Origin: Rhodanobacter sp.
GTDB lineage: Bacteria > Pseudomonadota > Gammaproteobacteria > Xanthomonadales > Rhodanobacteraceae
Assembly: GCA_040371205.1 (NCBI GenBank)
Contig: AP031382.1
Coordinates: 3,283,562-3,347,561 of the forward strand
Reading direction: 5' to 3'
DNA: 64,000 nt
Shown here: one piece after another, positions 36,385 to 45,429 of the stretch
How positions within the stretch are numbered: position 1 is the first letter of the stretch
Layout: each line of letters starts with the position of its first letter
Notes under the pieces: generated by a model
What the model saw: the letters and a program-made list of their open reading frames with translations, nothing else
Databases searched by the model: none
Told to the model about the DNA's origin: nothing
Translations under genes and position numbers: made by a program

Positions 36385-37664
36385 CGCGGCGACTCCGCGC
36401 TATCGAGCAGCGAGCGCCGCTTGGCCAGGATGCGGTCGGCCTGGCGGTCCATCTCCGCCGCGGCCTGGTCCACCGTCAGTTGGCCGGCCACGGCGCGCGC
36501 GGCCACCTGCTGCATCATCACTGCGATGCGCTCCCACTCGGGCACCGCCGGCGTGGGCTTCACCCGTTCGAGCTGGTCGCGGAAGGCGTGCATGGCCGCG
36601 TCATTGCGCAGCAGCGGACTGTCCCAGCTGCTACGGCGTGGCGGCATGTCGCCGGTGAGTTGATAGAAACGCTGCTGCACCTGCGGCTGCGACAGGTATT
36701 CGATCAGCGCCCAGGCCTCACGCGGGTGCTTCGAGGCGCGGAACACCACCAGGCTGGCGCCACCGGCGAGGCCCGCTCCGGGCCCGTCCGGCCCCGGCAG
36801 CGGCGCGGTGGCCCAGTCGTACTGCTCGCGAGCCGGCAGGCGCTTGCGGAACTCGGCGACGTTCCACGGCCCCGAGAGGTAGAACGCATACACGCCGCGG
36901 CCGAACTCCTCCCACGGGTTGCTCACCTCGACGTTGGTGATGTCCGGCGCCTGGTGCAGGCGGAAGGTGTCCACGTAGAACGCCAGCGCGCGCTCGAAGC
37001 CGGGGCTTTCGAAATTGCCGCGGGTATCGTCGTCGCGCAGCAGCGGATCGGGCTGCTGCAGCGCCAGCGACAGCAGCTGCTCGTACTCGTTGGTCGGCAG
37101 CAGGATGCCGTAGACCTTGCGCGCGGGATGGCTGAGCGCAGCGAGCATACGGCGCCATTCGGCCCAGTCGCGCGGCGGCGCGTCGAAGCCAGCCTGCTGC
37201 AGCAGGTCGCGGCGATAGAACAGCAGGCGCGTGTCCACGTACCACGGGATGCCGTACAGCTGGCCGCCGATGACGTTGGTGGCCCAGATGCTGGCGAAAT
37301 AGTCCGATGGCGACACCGCCGACGAGCCGGCGACCCGCTGTTGCAAGGGCGCCAGCGCATGCAGCGCCACCATCTCCGGCAGCCAGGTGTTGCCGAGCTG
37401 CGCCATGTCCGGCGCGGTGTCGCCGGCGATCGCGGTGAGCAGCTTCTGGTGCGCCGCGCTCAGCGGCAGTTGCTGCACCTCGACATGGATGCCGGGATGC
37501 GCGCGCTCGAACTCGGGCAGCAGCTTCGCGACCGCATCGCCCTCGGGGCCGAACGTCCAGAACACCAGCGCGTCATCGTGCTTGCGCGCGCAGCCGGCGA
37601 GGCACAGCGCGACGGCGACGGATGCCCACCGTCGCCATGCGCCATGCCGTGCCCGCGTACTCAT
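36381..37664 (-). CDS. Sugar ABC transporter substrate-binding lipoprotein
   Basis: The protein of about 427 residues is a CUT1 solute-binding protein. The lipobox LAGC (SVAVALCLAGCARK) anchors it in the envelope; the mature part begins ALVFWTFGPEGDAVAKLLPEF, quoted in part, and has YGIPWYVDTRLLFYR and the late GGASLVVFRASKHPREAWALI, typical of the extracellular solute-binding protein family 1. The start at 37664 has GAGG eight bases upstream. It follows the GH144-like gene after ten bases, so the glucanase and importer are one transcription unit. Confidence 0.92.
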   Translation of the reverse strand: MSTRARHGAWRRWASVAVALCLAGCARKHDDALVFWTFGPEGDAVAKLLPEFERAHPGIHVEVQQLPLSAAHQKLLTAIAGDTAPDMAQLGNTWLPEMVALHALAPLQQRVAGSSAVSPSDYFASIWATNVIGGQLYGIPWYVDTRLLFYRRDLLQQAGFDAPPRDWAEWRRMLAALSHPARKVYGILLPTNEYEQLLSLALQQPDPLLRDDDTRGNFESPGFERALAFYVDTFRLHQAPDITNVEVSNPWEEFGRGVYAFYLSGPWNVAEFRKRLPAREQYDWATAPLPGPDGPGAGLAGGASLVVFRASKHPREAWALIEYLSQPQVQQRFYQLTGDMPPRRSSWDSPLLRNDAAMHAFRDQLERVKPTPAVPEWERIAVMMQQVAARAVAGQLTVDQAAAEMDRQADRILAKRRSLLDSAESPR

Positions 37665-37674
37665 CCGCATCGCC

Positions 37675-39138
37675 TCAATGGCGCTCCAGCCATCCGCCGG
37701 TGAACCCCGCACGCTCCAGGCCGCGCCGGATGTACGGGTTCTTCTTCATCACGTTCCAGACCAGGCCGCTGCGCCAGTTCTCGATCATCAGCAGGATGGG
37801 GCCCTGGTCGATGCCGAGCTGCTGGTTGTCGGCCCAGCCGAAGCCGGGATAGACGCGGCCGTCTTCCGCATGGCCGTGGAAACTGGGATTGAAGGCATCG
37901 ACGAAACCGTAGCGGCTGTAGATGTACTGGCCGTAGCGCTGCTTCATCGCCATCAGCGCAGGCACCACGACGGACGGCGCGAACGCGATGGAGCCGCCGG
38001 CCGCGGTGGGCGCGATGGTGCCGTCGTCGGTGATGTCGTCCAGCCCGGCGCCGCGCGCCATGTAGCCGCTGAAGCGGCGCACGCCCTGCGGCGAGTTCTC
38101 GGTGATGTCGCCCGGACCGTCGCTGGCGGTGAGTCCCCACACGTCGGCGCCGTAGCCGGTCCAGCGGCCGGGATTGGCGATGGCGTAGGCGCGTTGCGCC
38201 AGCGTCGCCAGCCGGCCGTTCTGCGCGTAGTCCAGCTCGTGCGCGCGGCTCCACGCATCGCGGATGCCGCGGAAGTCCACCCACGACTCGGTGTACTGGT
38301 GGCCGAACAGCGGGCCGAAGTTGAGGAAGGTATAGCCCTCGAATTCACCCCACTGCTTCGGGTAGGTGGAGCACCACGCGGCCCATGCATCCGCACCCAC
38401 CGGATGCGTGGGCGAGCCCAGCGCCAGGATGTAGACCAGCTTGCCCTCGTCGTAGCCCTGCCAGTCGGAGTCGATGAACTGGCCGCCCGGCGTCCAGCCC
38501 ATGCTGATCAGCGGCTTGCGCACCTGCATCCACGGCCAGTCGACGGCGCGGTAGAGCCGGTCGGCCAGTTGGCGGATCTCCTTCTCCTGCGGCGTGTCGC
38601 GGTCGTAGTAGCTTTCGGCGAACAGCACGCCGCCCATCAGCAGCGTGGTGTCCACGCTGGACAGCTCCACCCAGCGCCCGTTGCGGCGCCCCGTCTGCAT
38701 GTCGAGGAAGTGGTAGAAGAAGCCGTGGTAGCCGGTGGCGGCGTCCTCGCTGCCGTCCTGCGGCGCGTCGGCAAAGAAGCGCAAGGTGACCAGGGTGCGC
38801 TGCGCCGCCTGTTCGCGCGTGATGTAGCCGCGCTCGGCGCCGATGCCGTAGGCGGTCAGGCCGAAGCCCACCGCGGCGATGGAGGCGAAGGTGTGGTTGG
38901 GCCAGGAGTCCGGCACCAGGCCGGTGTACGGGTCCGCGCTCTGCCAGAACCAGTCGAAGGTGCGGCGTTCGAGATCGTCGACGAAGGCCTTCTGCGCGGG
39001 CGCCAGCTGGCGGTAGGTGAGCGTGTCGGGCTGCAGCGGCGCCGCCGGTTGCGCCGCGCGTGCCGGCGTGCCGGCGACAAGCGCCGTCAGGGCAACGGCC
39101 GCGAGGACCTGCAGGCAGCGCCATGGAAATGAAGACAT
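37675..39138 (-). CDS. GH144-like endo-beta-1,2-glucanase (glucoamylase Pfam family), exported
   Basis: The 487-residue protein has a signal peptide (LQVLAAVALTALVAGTPARA) and an (alpha/alpha)6-barrel domain of the PF10091 type. Landmarks are RRTFDWFWQSADPYTGLVPD, SIAAVGFGLTAYGIGAERG, TTLLMGGVLFAESYYD, TENSPQGV and GFVDAFNP with a late YPGFGWADNQQLGIDQGP. Characterised relatives include endo-beta-1,2-glucanases of GH144, which supports beta-1,2-glucan as substrate; this is inference from the family. GAGG lies six bases before the chosen ATG. It should supply oligosaccharides to the importer encoded next. Confidence 0.85.
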   Translation of the reverse strand: MSSFPWRCLQVLAAVALTALVAGTPARAAQPAAPLQPDTLTYRQLAPAQKAFVDDLERRTFDWFWQSADPYTGLVPDSWPNHTFASIAAVGFGLTAYGIGAERGYITREQAAQRTLVTLRFFADAPQDGSEDAATGYHGFFYHFLDMQTGRRNGRWVELSSVDTTLLMGGVLFAESYYDRDTPQEKEIRQLADRLYRAVDWPWMQVRKPLISMGWTPGGQFIDSDWQGYDEGKLVYILALGSPTHPVGADAWAAWCSTYPKQWGEFEGYTFLNFGPLFGHQYTESWVDFRGIRDAWSRAHELDYAQNGRLATLAQRAYAIANPGRWTGYGADVWGLTASDGPGDITENSPQGVRRFSGYMARGAGLDDITDDGTIAPTAAGGSIAFAPSVVVPALMAMKQRYGQYIYSRYGFVDAFNPSFHGHAEDGRVYPGFGWADNQQLGIDQGPILLMIENWRSGLVWNVMKKNPYIRRGLERAGFTGGWLERH

Positions 39139-39203
39139 CGCAAACCTCATGAGCATGGAACGGATCGGTGGCAATGCGGCGCACGCCGGCGCCGCGGCGG
39201 AAC

Positions 39204-40733
39204 TCAGGCGGTTTCCATCGCCGGCGCCGGCGCCCGGCAAACCCTGTCGATGAAAGCCTGGTGCATCGGCATGGCGTCCACGCAGGAACTCACCACCTGG
39301 CGCACGCTGTCCATGAAACCGGCGAGGTCCTTCTCCGGCATCTGGTCCACCAGCGGATGGTAGCCGCGCGGCTCGATACGCTGGCCAAGCATCACCTGCA
39401 CCCAGCTCGGCGTCGAGAACATCTCCTCGCCGTCGCGGTAGAAGCGCCCGCTGTCGCGGAACAGGCGGATGTATTCCTCGAGCTGCTCCGGCAGCGGCAT
39501 CGTGCGGCAGTAGTTCCAGAACGGCGTGTCGTCGCGCTCGGTGGCGCGGTAATGCAGTATCAGGAAATCGCGGATGCGTTCGTACTCGAAGCGCGAGCGC
39601 GCGTTGTAGCGGTCGACCAGCACCGGGCTGAAATCGCGGCGCGGAAACATCTCCAGCAGGCGCGCGATGCCGGACTGGATCATGTAGATGCTGGTGGATT
39701 CCAGCGGCTCCAGGAAGCCGTTGGCCAGCCCAAGCGCCACCACGTTGCGGTTCCACGCCTGCTTGCGCGCGCCGGTGGTGAAGCGCAGCAGGCGCGGTTC
39801 GCCCAGCGGCTTGCCGTCCAGGTTCGCCAGCAGCAAGGCGGCGGCCTCGTCGTCGCTCATGTCCGCGCTGCAGTACACATGGCCGTTGCCGGTGCGGTGC
39901 TGCAGCGGGATGCGCCACTGCCAGCCGGCCGGACGCGCGGTGGCGCGCGTGTACGGCGTGAGCTGCGCCACCCGCTCGCAGCCCACCGCCACCGCGCGGT
40001 CGCAGGGCAGCCAGTGGGAGAAATCGTGGTAGCCGGTGTGCAAGGTCTGCTCGATCAGCAGCCCGCGGAAGCCGGTGCAGTCGATGAACAGATCGCCTTC
40101 GATGCGTTCGCCGCTCTCCATCAGCAGCGCCGAGACGAAGCCGTCGTCCGGCCGCTGTTCGACGCGGGCGATCTTGCCTTCGGTACGCCGTACCCCGCGC
40201 TGCTCGGCGTAGCGGCGCAGGAAGCGCGCGTACAGGCCGGCGTCGAAATGGTAGGCATAGGCGACGTTCGCCAGCGGCGACTGCGCGGGCACGTCGGTGG
40301 CGGATGGCATGAACTTTCCGCGCGGCGCGGCCACCGTGTTGAGCGAATAGGCGCCGATGTCCTCGGCCAGGCCCAGCTGCCGGGCCTTGATCCAGAACTG
40401 GTGGAACGGCAGCAGGCTGATGGCATGACCGATCTCGCCGAAGCCGTGGACGTAGCTGTCGCCCAGCCGCCCCCAGTCGTTGAACTGGATGCCGAGCTTG
40501 AAGGTGCCCTGGGTATTGCGGACGAACTCGACGTCGTCGATGCCGAGCAGGTCGTTGAACAGCTTGAGGTGCGGCACGGTGCCTTCGCCGACGCCGATGG
40601 TGCCGATTTCCTCGGATTCCACCAACCGGATCGCGCAATCGCCGCCCAGCACCTTGGAAAAGGCCGCGGCCGCCATCCAACCGGCGGTGCCGCCACCGGC
40701 GATCACGATACGCTTGATACGCATGTCAGCCAC
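39204..40733 (-). CDS. Tryptophan halogenase family flavoprotein
   Basis: The 509-residue protein belongs to the flavin-dependent halogenase family. It has the FAD loop VIAGGGTAGWMAAAAF, the halogenase-type GWQWRIPLQHR, the GEGTVPHLKLF segment and a Lys in FKLGIQFNDW at the place of the catalytic Lys of PrnA-type enzymes. LEPLESTSIYMIQSGI is also family-typical. Such genes often sit next to TonB receptors in Xanthomonads and Caulobacter without any known halogenated product; their activity there is unproven. A GTG start is used; an ATG nine bases later is the alternative. It lies between the receptor and the glucanase. Confidence 0.88.
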   Translation of the reverse strand: MADMRIKRIVIAGGGTAGWMAAAAFSKVLGGDCAIRLVESEEIGTIGVGEGTVPHLKLFNDLLGIDDVEFVRNTQGTFKLGIQFNDWGRLGDSYVHGFGEIGHAISLLPFHQFWIKARQLGLAEDIGAYSLNTVAAPRGKFMPSATDVPAQSPLANVAYAYHFDAGLYARFLRRYAEQRGVRRTEGKIARVEQRPDDGFVSALLMESGERIEGDLFIDCTGFRGLLIEQTLHTGYHDFSHWLPCDRAVAVGCERVAQLTPYTRATARPAGWQWRIPLQHRTGNGHVYCSADMSDDEAAALLLANLDGKPLGEPRLLRFTTGARKQAWNRNVVALGLANGFLEPLESTSIYMIQSGIARLLEMFPRRDFSPVLVDRYNARSRFEYERIRDFLILHYRATERDDTPFWNYCRTMPLPEQLEEYIRLFRDSGRFYRDGEEMFSTPSWVQVMLGQRIEPRGYHPLVDQMPEKDLAGFMDSVRQVVSSCVDAMPMHQAFIDRVCRAPAPAMETA

Positions 40734-40799
40734 GAAACACCCCTGCGTCGCACGAACCGATGCGAAAGCCGGGGCGCACGCGGCGCCCCGGCTGCACCG

Positions 40800-43700
40800 T
40801 CAGAAGTTCAAGCCCATCGAGAGCTTGACCGTACGGGGATAACCCGTGATGTCGCCAGTGGGGTTGTAGGTCACGACCGGATTGTAGGTGCCGTTCGAGC
40901 CCCAGTTTTCCAGGTAGTTGGTGTAGTTGTTCCAGTTGAACGCGTTGATCAGGTCGAAGCGCACGTAGGCGTTGAGGTTGCCGTAGACCTTGAAGTTCTT
41001 CGTGGCCTGGAAGTCCAGATCGCGGTAACCGAAGATCTTGCCGCCGATCAGGAAGCGCCCGTTGCCCGGCGGCGCGACCGACGCCGAATGGCAGCCGCTG
41101 CCGGCCACGCCGCCGCTGTCCACGTTGGTGGCCGTCGCACCGAAGCAGGCGAGGTTGATGTCGGGAACCGGCGTGGACAGGGTCAGCTTGGCGCCCAGGG
41201 TGAATCCCCACGGGCCGTCCAGCGTGCCGGTCATCACCAGGCGGTGCTTGGCCACGCCGGACGAGGTGAACGGGTAGTTGCCGATCCACTCGTAATCGAA
41301 CGCGTACTGGTCGGTGGGATCCCCGTTGTCGTTGTTCTGCCGCGTGTGCGAGTACGTGTAGGCGATCGTCGCGCCCCAGTGCGATTCCGGCGTATACGGC
41401 TTGTCGGCCGACAGCAGCAATTGACGGGTGCGCGTCTCCAGCCCGTTGTTGCCGATGATCAGGCTGCCGAAACCGGGGATGCCGTTGCCCCAGGGCTGGC
41501 TGCCGTTCTGCCAGAACGAGCCGTCGGGATAACGGTTGCCGAGGGTGTAGACCAGCCCGTTGTGGCTGTCGATGTAGGCCAGCGCCGCACTGGTGTTCCA
41601 GTCGCCCACCTGGTTGCGTATGCCGATGCTGAACTGGTCGGAATACGGCGCCTTGAGGTTGTTGGTGACCAGGTCGACTTCCTTGCCGGCATTGCTGCCG
41701 GACACCAGGCCCTGCAAGGTCGCGATGTTGAGGTAGGCCGGATCCCATGCGTAGCAGTTGTTCACGCCCACCGCGCATGGCACATCGGGCGTATTGAAGA
41801 ACAGGGTGGGCTGCGACAGCGACTGCTTGGTCTGCTCCACCTGCAGCGACTCGTACAGGTCGCGGTCGTAGGAGCGGCCGATGCCGCCGAAGATCACGTG
41901 CTTCTGGTCGCCGTTGATGTCGTAGGAGAAACCGAAGCGCGGCTGCCACTCGTTGGTCTTGGGATGACGGTTGTGGCCGGTGCTGATGTAGTCGTTGATG
42001 TTCACGCCGCCCTTCGCCAGCGTCTCGGCGTAGGTCTGCCCGGCCGGCGCATTCGGGTCCTGCTGCTGGAAGGCCGCCACCACGCTCGCCGGGGTCACGT
42101 AGTTCAGGTAGGACGGCGTCTTCTCGTAGTCCCAGCGCACGCCGATGTTCAGGGTCAGGTGGTCGTCCACGGTCCAGTCGTCCTGGATGTAGACGCCGAA
42201 CTGCTTGTCCGAGCTGTTGGCCACCGGGCTGATGCCGGGCGTGGGCGAGCCGAACTGCACCTGGTACGGGATCGATTCCGTGCCGGCGCTAGTCACCGCG
42301 TAGTTGAACAGCGCGTTGGAATCGCCCGCATCCTGCGCGGTGAGCTTCACCGCCTTGTACTTGAAGCCGGTCTTGATGACGTGGTCGCCGTTCCACTCCA
42401 GGTCGTTGAAGGTCAGGTCGTCCTGGATCGCCGGGCCCTTCTGGCCCTTGTTCTGCTGCGCCAGCGGCGAGTTGCCGGTCTGCAGGATGGTGGTGTTCAA
42501 CTGCGCACCGGTAAGCGTGTAGCTGTTGCCCGCGCCGAGGACGATGGGCGTGGGCGCGTAGAACGCGTCCTCGTAGGTCAGCTGCAGGCGGTTGAACCAG
42601 CTGTAGGCGCTATGGTCCCAGCGCAGGTCGGCGCGCTTGTCGGTGTTGATGGTGTTGAGGCCTGCCGAGCTGGTGAGCGTGCCGCCCAAGCCGCTGATCG
42701 AGGTCTCGTCGCGGTACTTGCCGCTCAACTCGAAGCGGTCGCGATCGGTGGGTTCGAAATCCAGCTTGCCGAACCAGTCGTTCTCTTTGAAGGGCAGGCT
42801 GGCCGGCCCCAGCTGCGACTGCACGCTGGCAGGCAGATTGCTGGTATAGCCGGTGACGCCGGGCACCACGGTGGTCGGGCTGTCGAACTCCTTGCCCTCG
42901 TAGGCCACGTAGAAGTGCGCCATGTCCTTCACGATGGGTCCGCCGAAGTCGAAGCCGTAGTCCTTCTCGTGCGACTGGGTCTTGTCGTGCGAGGCTTCCT
43001 CCGAAGGAGTCATCGCACGCAGTCGCGTGTTGGTGAAGCTGCCGAACACGTCGCCGTGGTACTCGTTGGTGCCGGACTTGGTCTCGGCGGTGATCGCGGC
43101 CGAGGAGATCTGGTCGTACTCCGCCTTGTAGTTGGAGGTAATGACCTTGTACGAGCCGATCGCCAGCTGCGGGAACGGGTTGCCCGCGCTCGCGTTCTGG
43201 CCGGTGATGCCGCCCGACAGCACGTAGTTCTTCTGGCCGACGCCGTCGATGTACACGTTGATGTTGCTGCTGGCCTGGGCGCCGGAGCGCAGGCTGGTGT
43301 TGCCGTTGGCGTCGCGCGTGAACACCATGCCGGGCACGATGTCCGCGAACTCCAGGAAGTTGCGCGAAGCCTCCGGCAATACCGCGATGTCGTGCAGCGA
43401 GACGATGTTGCCGACCTCGGACGTGGTCATCTCCGGCAGTTCCACCGCCGTTGCGGACACCGACACGCCGCCCAGCGTCTTGGCGTTGGCTGCGGCCGGT
43501 GCGCCTGGGGTCAGATCCACCGTGCTGATCGAGGCCACCGCCAGTTGCACGGTCTTCTCGACGCCGGCACCGGTCTGCACCTGGTAGGTGCCCGACGGCA
43601 GGCCGACGATGGCGAAGCTGCCGTCCTTGCTCGACTGGGTGACGCGCACCAGCCCGGTGGCCACGTTCTTGACGGTGACCGTGGTGCCGGGCGCGGCGTT

Positions 43701-43817
43701 GCCGCGCAAGGTGGCGTCGGACGTTTGCGCCATCACGGCGACGGGCGCCGCGGCGAGCATCGCCGCAACGACGGCCGCCGGAAGCAGGCGCTGCTTGAAT
43801 GACTTGAGACTGCTCAT
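40800..43817 (-). CDS. TonB-dependent receptor with carboxypeptidase-regulatory-like N-terminal domain
   Basis: The 1005-residue outer-membrane protein has a signal peptide (LLPAAVVAAMLAAAPVAVMA), a CarboxypepD_reg-like domain (residues about 28-110, with PGTTVTVKNVATG and GLPSGTYQVQTG), a plug (VLPEASRNFLEFADIVPGM) and a large beta-barrel ending in VKLSMGLNF with a terminal Phe. It belongs to the Oar-like group used for oligosaccharide uptake. A strong GGAGGGGAG ribosome binding site precedes the ATG. It is directly downstream of the lacI-like gene and probably expressed with it, bringing the glycan into the periplasm. Confidence 0.92.
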   Translation of the reverse strand: MSSLKSFKQRLLPAAVVAAMLAAAPVAVMAQTSDATLRGNAAPGTTVTVKNVATGLVRVTQSSKDGSFAIVGLPSGTYQVQTGAGVEKTVQLAVASISTVDLTPGAPAAANAKTLGGVSVSATAVELPEMTTSEVGNIVSLHDIAVLPEASRNFLEFADIVPGMVFTRDANGNTSLRSGAQASSNINVYIDGVGQKNYVLSGGITGQNASAGNPFPQLAIGSYKVITSNYKAEYDQISSAAITAETKSGTNEYHGDVFGSFTNTRLRAMTPSEEASHDKTQSHEKDYGFDFGGPIVKDMAHFYVAYEGKEFDSPTTVVPGVTGYTSNLPASVQSQLGPASLPFKENDWFGKLDFEPTDRDRFELSGKYRDETSISGLGGTLTSSAGLNTINTDKRADLRWDHSAYSWFNRLQLTYEDAFYAPTPIVLGAGNSYTLTGAQLNTTILQTGNSPLAQQNKGQKGPAIQDDLTFNDLEWNGDHVIKTGFKYKAVKLTAQDAGDSNALFNYAVTSAGTESIPYQVQFGSPTPGISPVANSSDKQFGVYIQDDWTVDDHLTLNIGVRWDYEKTPSYLNYVTPASVVAAFQQQDPNAPAGQTYAETLAKGGVNINDYISTGHNRHPKTNEWQPRFGFSYDINGDQKHVIFGGIGRSYDRDLYESLQVEQTKQSLSQPTLFFNTPDVPCAVGVNNCYAWDPAYLNIATLQGLVSGSNAGKEVDLVTNNLKAPYSDQFSIGIRNQVGDWNTSAALAYIDSHNGLVYTLGNRYPDGSFWQNGSQPWGNGIPGFGSLIIGNNGLETRTRQLLLSADKPYTPESHWGATIAYTYSHTRQNNDNGDPTDQYAFDYEWIGNYPFTSSGVAKHRLVMTGTLDGPWGFTLGAKLTLSTPVPDINLACFGATATNVDSGGVAGSGCHSASVAPPGNGRFLIGGKIFGYRDLDFQATKNFKVYGNLNAYVRFDLINAFNWNNYTNYLENWGSNGTYNPVVTYNPTGDITGYPRTVKLSMGLNF

Positions 43818-43838
43818 GAACTCCCCTCCGAATTTCAT

Positions 43839-44912
43839 TTAACGATTCGACGCATGGCGAATCTTCTTGGTTGTGGTAATGGCGCCCCCGCCCCGATGTG
43901 CCCCGCAGGATTCGCGCACGACGATGTCGCAGCCGAGCGTGTGCACCGAGGCGGCCGACAGCCCGGGGCGTTCCATCATGTCGGCCAGCAGCTCCATGGC
44001 GTGTTTGCCCAGTTCCGCAATGCGCACGCGCACCGTGCTGAGCGGCGGCGTGACGTAACGCGCAATCGGGATGTCGTCGAAACCGGCCAGGGCGATGTCG
44101 CCCGGTACGTCGAGGCCGGCCTCCTTGAAGGCCTGCAGGCAGCCCACCGCCATCATGTCGTTGGCGGCGAACACGGCCTGCGGAATCGTTTTCATGGCCA
44201 GCAGCTCGCGCGCGGCCACGTAGCCGGACGACTCGCCGAAGTCGCCCGCCACCACGCGCGGCGACTCGTCCGGCGCGAACCTGGCCATCGCCGCGCGGAA
44301 GCCCGCCTCGCGCTGCCGCGCGTCGTAGTTGTCCTTCGGGCCGCCGATGAAGGCGATGCGCTTGTGGTCGGTGTCGACCAGGTGGCGCACCATGGCGTAG
44401 GTGCCGGCGAAGTTGTCGATGTTCAGCACGGCATCGGCGCCGCTCTTCACCTCGCTGTTGAGCAGCACGATCGGCAGGCCGTCCGGCAGGTTGGCCTTCA
44501 GGAAGGCGGCGTCCACGTGCGGCGAGGACAGCAGCACCACGCCGTCCACCCGCCCCTGCATCGCGCGCAAGGCCGCCGCCGCGTCGCCCTCGCCGTCGTG
44601 CGAGCTGGACACCAGCAGGTGCAGGCCGTGCGAGCGGGCCTCCAGGTCGATGCCGCGGATCAGCTCCGAGAAGAATTCGCCGTGCAGGTCCGGCAACAGC
44701 GCGCCGATGGTGTGCGTGCGCCGCGTGATCAGGCTGCGCGCGGCGCCATGCGGCACATAGCGCAGGCGCGCCGCGGCCTCGCGGACGCGCTGCGCGGTGG
44801 CGGGCGTCACGCCGCTACCGCCGTTCAGGGCACGCGACACCGAGGCCACGGAAACCTTGGCCTCGCGCGCTACATCCTTGATGGTCGCCGTCACGTCCGC
44901 CGTCCTCCCCAA
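43839..44912 (-). CDS. LacI family transcriptional regulator
   Basis: The 357-residue repressor has an N-terminal helix-turn-helix and hinge (TIKDVAREAKVSVASVSRAL, residues about 10-29) and a periplasmic-binding-like ligand domain (AIGALLPDLHGEFFSELIRG is the usual start, in part). The dimer-hinge Leu region VPHGAARSL is intact. It heads the minus-strand operon that runs through the TonB receptor to the importer. Its own upstream operator (44949) and the similar one at 32737 suggest autoregulation plus control of the divergent GH1/ATPase pair. The inducer is probably an oligosaccharide of the locus. Confidence 0.93.
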   Translation of the reverse strand: MGRTADVTATIKDVAREAKVSVASVSRALNGGSGVTPATAQRVREAAARLRYVPHGAARSLITRRTHTIGALLPDLHGEFFSELIRGIDLEARSHGLHLLVSSSHDGEGDAAAALRAMQGRVDGVVLLSSPHVDAAFLKANLPDGLPIVLLNSEVKSGADAVLNIDNFAGTYAMVRHLVDTDHKRIAFIGGPKDNYDARQREAGFRAAMARFAPDESPRVVAGDFGESSGYVAARELLAMKTIPQAVFAANDMMAVGCLQAFKEAGLDVPGDIALAGFDDIPIARYVTPPLSTVRVRIAELGKHAMELLADMMERPGLSAASVHTLGCDIVVRESCGAHRGGGAITTTKKIRHASNR

Positions 44913-44948
44913 TGGGTCTATGCCCAGGCTGAGGCTGGGATATATAGA

Positions 44949-44964
44949 ACGTAAACGTTTTCAT
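44949..44964. promoter_or_regulatory. LacI-family operator upstream of the lacI-like gene
   Basis: ACGTAAACGTTTTCAT contains the palindrome AACGTAAACGTT region with central CG and agrees at 12 of 14 positions with TGTAAACGTTTACA. It lies 37 bases before the repressor start, the same distance as the 32737 site from the GH1 start. Confidence 0.68.
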
Positions 44965-45063
44965 GAGAAGTTGTAAAGTGCCCCAAGGCAACGTACAAGC
45001 CTGCCCACGCCGTTCAGGCGGGCAATGGGTAAAGGGTCGGTATCGCTTTCCGAAGGTCGGCGG

Positions 45064-45381
45064 CTAAGAGCCTGACAGCATCCTGCAGGATGCCGAACTG
45101 TTCTGTGCCGCCACCAGCTTTTCCAACACGGCGACATCGGTGCGGGCGGACGGACTGTCCATGCCCTGGGTCAAGCGGCTGTGCCGGGCCTGGTTGATCT
45201 GGGCCATCAGCAGGCTGCTCAGTTCGGCCCGCGTCAAATGCAGGTGCAGCAGGATTATTGCGTCGTCCATTGCAGGCATTCCCCACGCCACAGTCAATGC
45301 CTCTCCAGCAGGGACAGTCATCGAAACCTGCCGGAAATGGCTTGCCGATAATCGCAATTCAAATTTGTAGCTGTCAACCAT
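45064..45381 (-). CDS. Hypothetical protein divergent from an HTH gene
   Basis: The 105-codon frame starts MVDSYKFELRLSASHFRQVS. It contains TVAWGMPAMDDAIILLHLHL, an ELSSLLMAQINQARHSRL helix and a Ser/Ala-rich end. I recognise no family. Support comes from its position divergent from the small HTH protein at 45430 with a 48-base AT-richer gap, and from ordinary amino acid use. Against it, there is no clear ribosome binding site. Confidence 0.42.
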   Translation of the reverse strand: MVDSYKFELRLSASHFRQVSMTVPAGEALTVAWGMPAMDDAIILLHLHLTRAELSSLLMAQINQARHSRLTQGMDSPSARTDVAVLEKLVAAQNSSASCRMLSGS

Positions 45382-45429
45382 ATAGAATTGGATATCCGGC
45401 GCACTGCAGATGCAACACTGGCGGTGCCC

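Noticed and set aside
39168-43802. Very long plus-strand frame opposite the halogenase and TonB receptor
   Set aside because: Shadow frame, extreme Val/Arg/Gly composition, no family motifs, no start signal.
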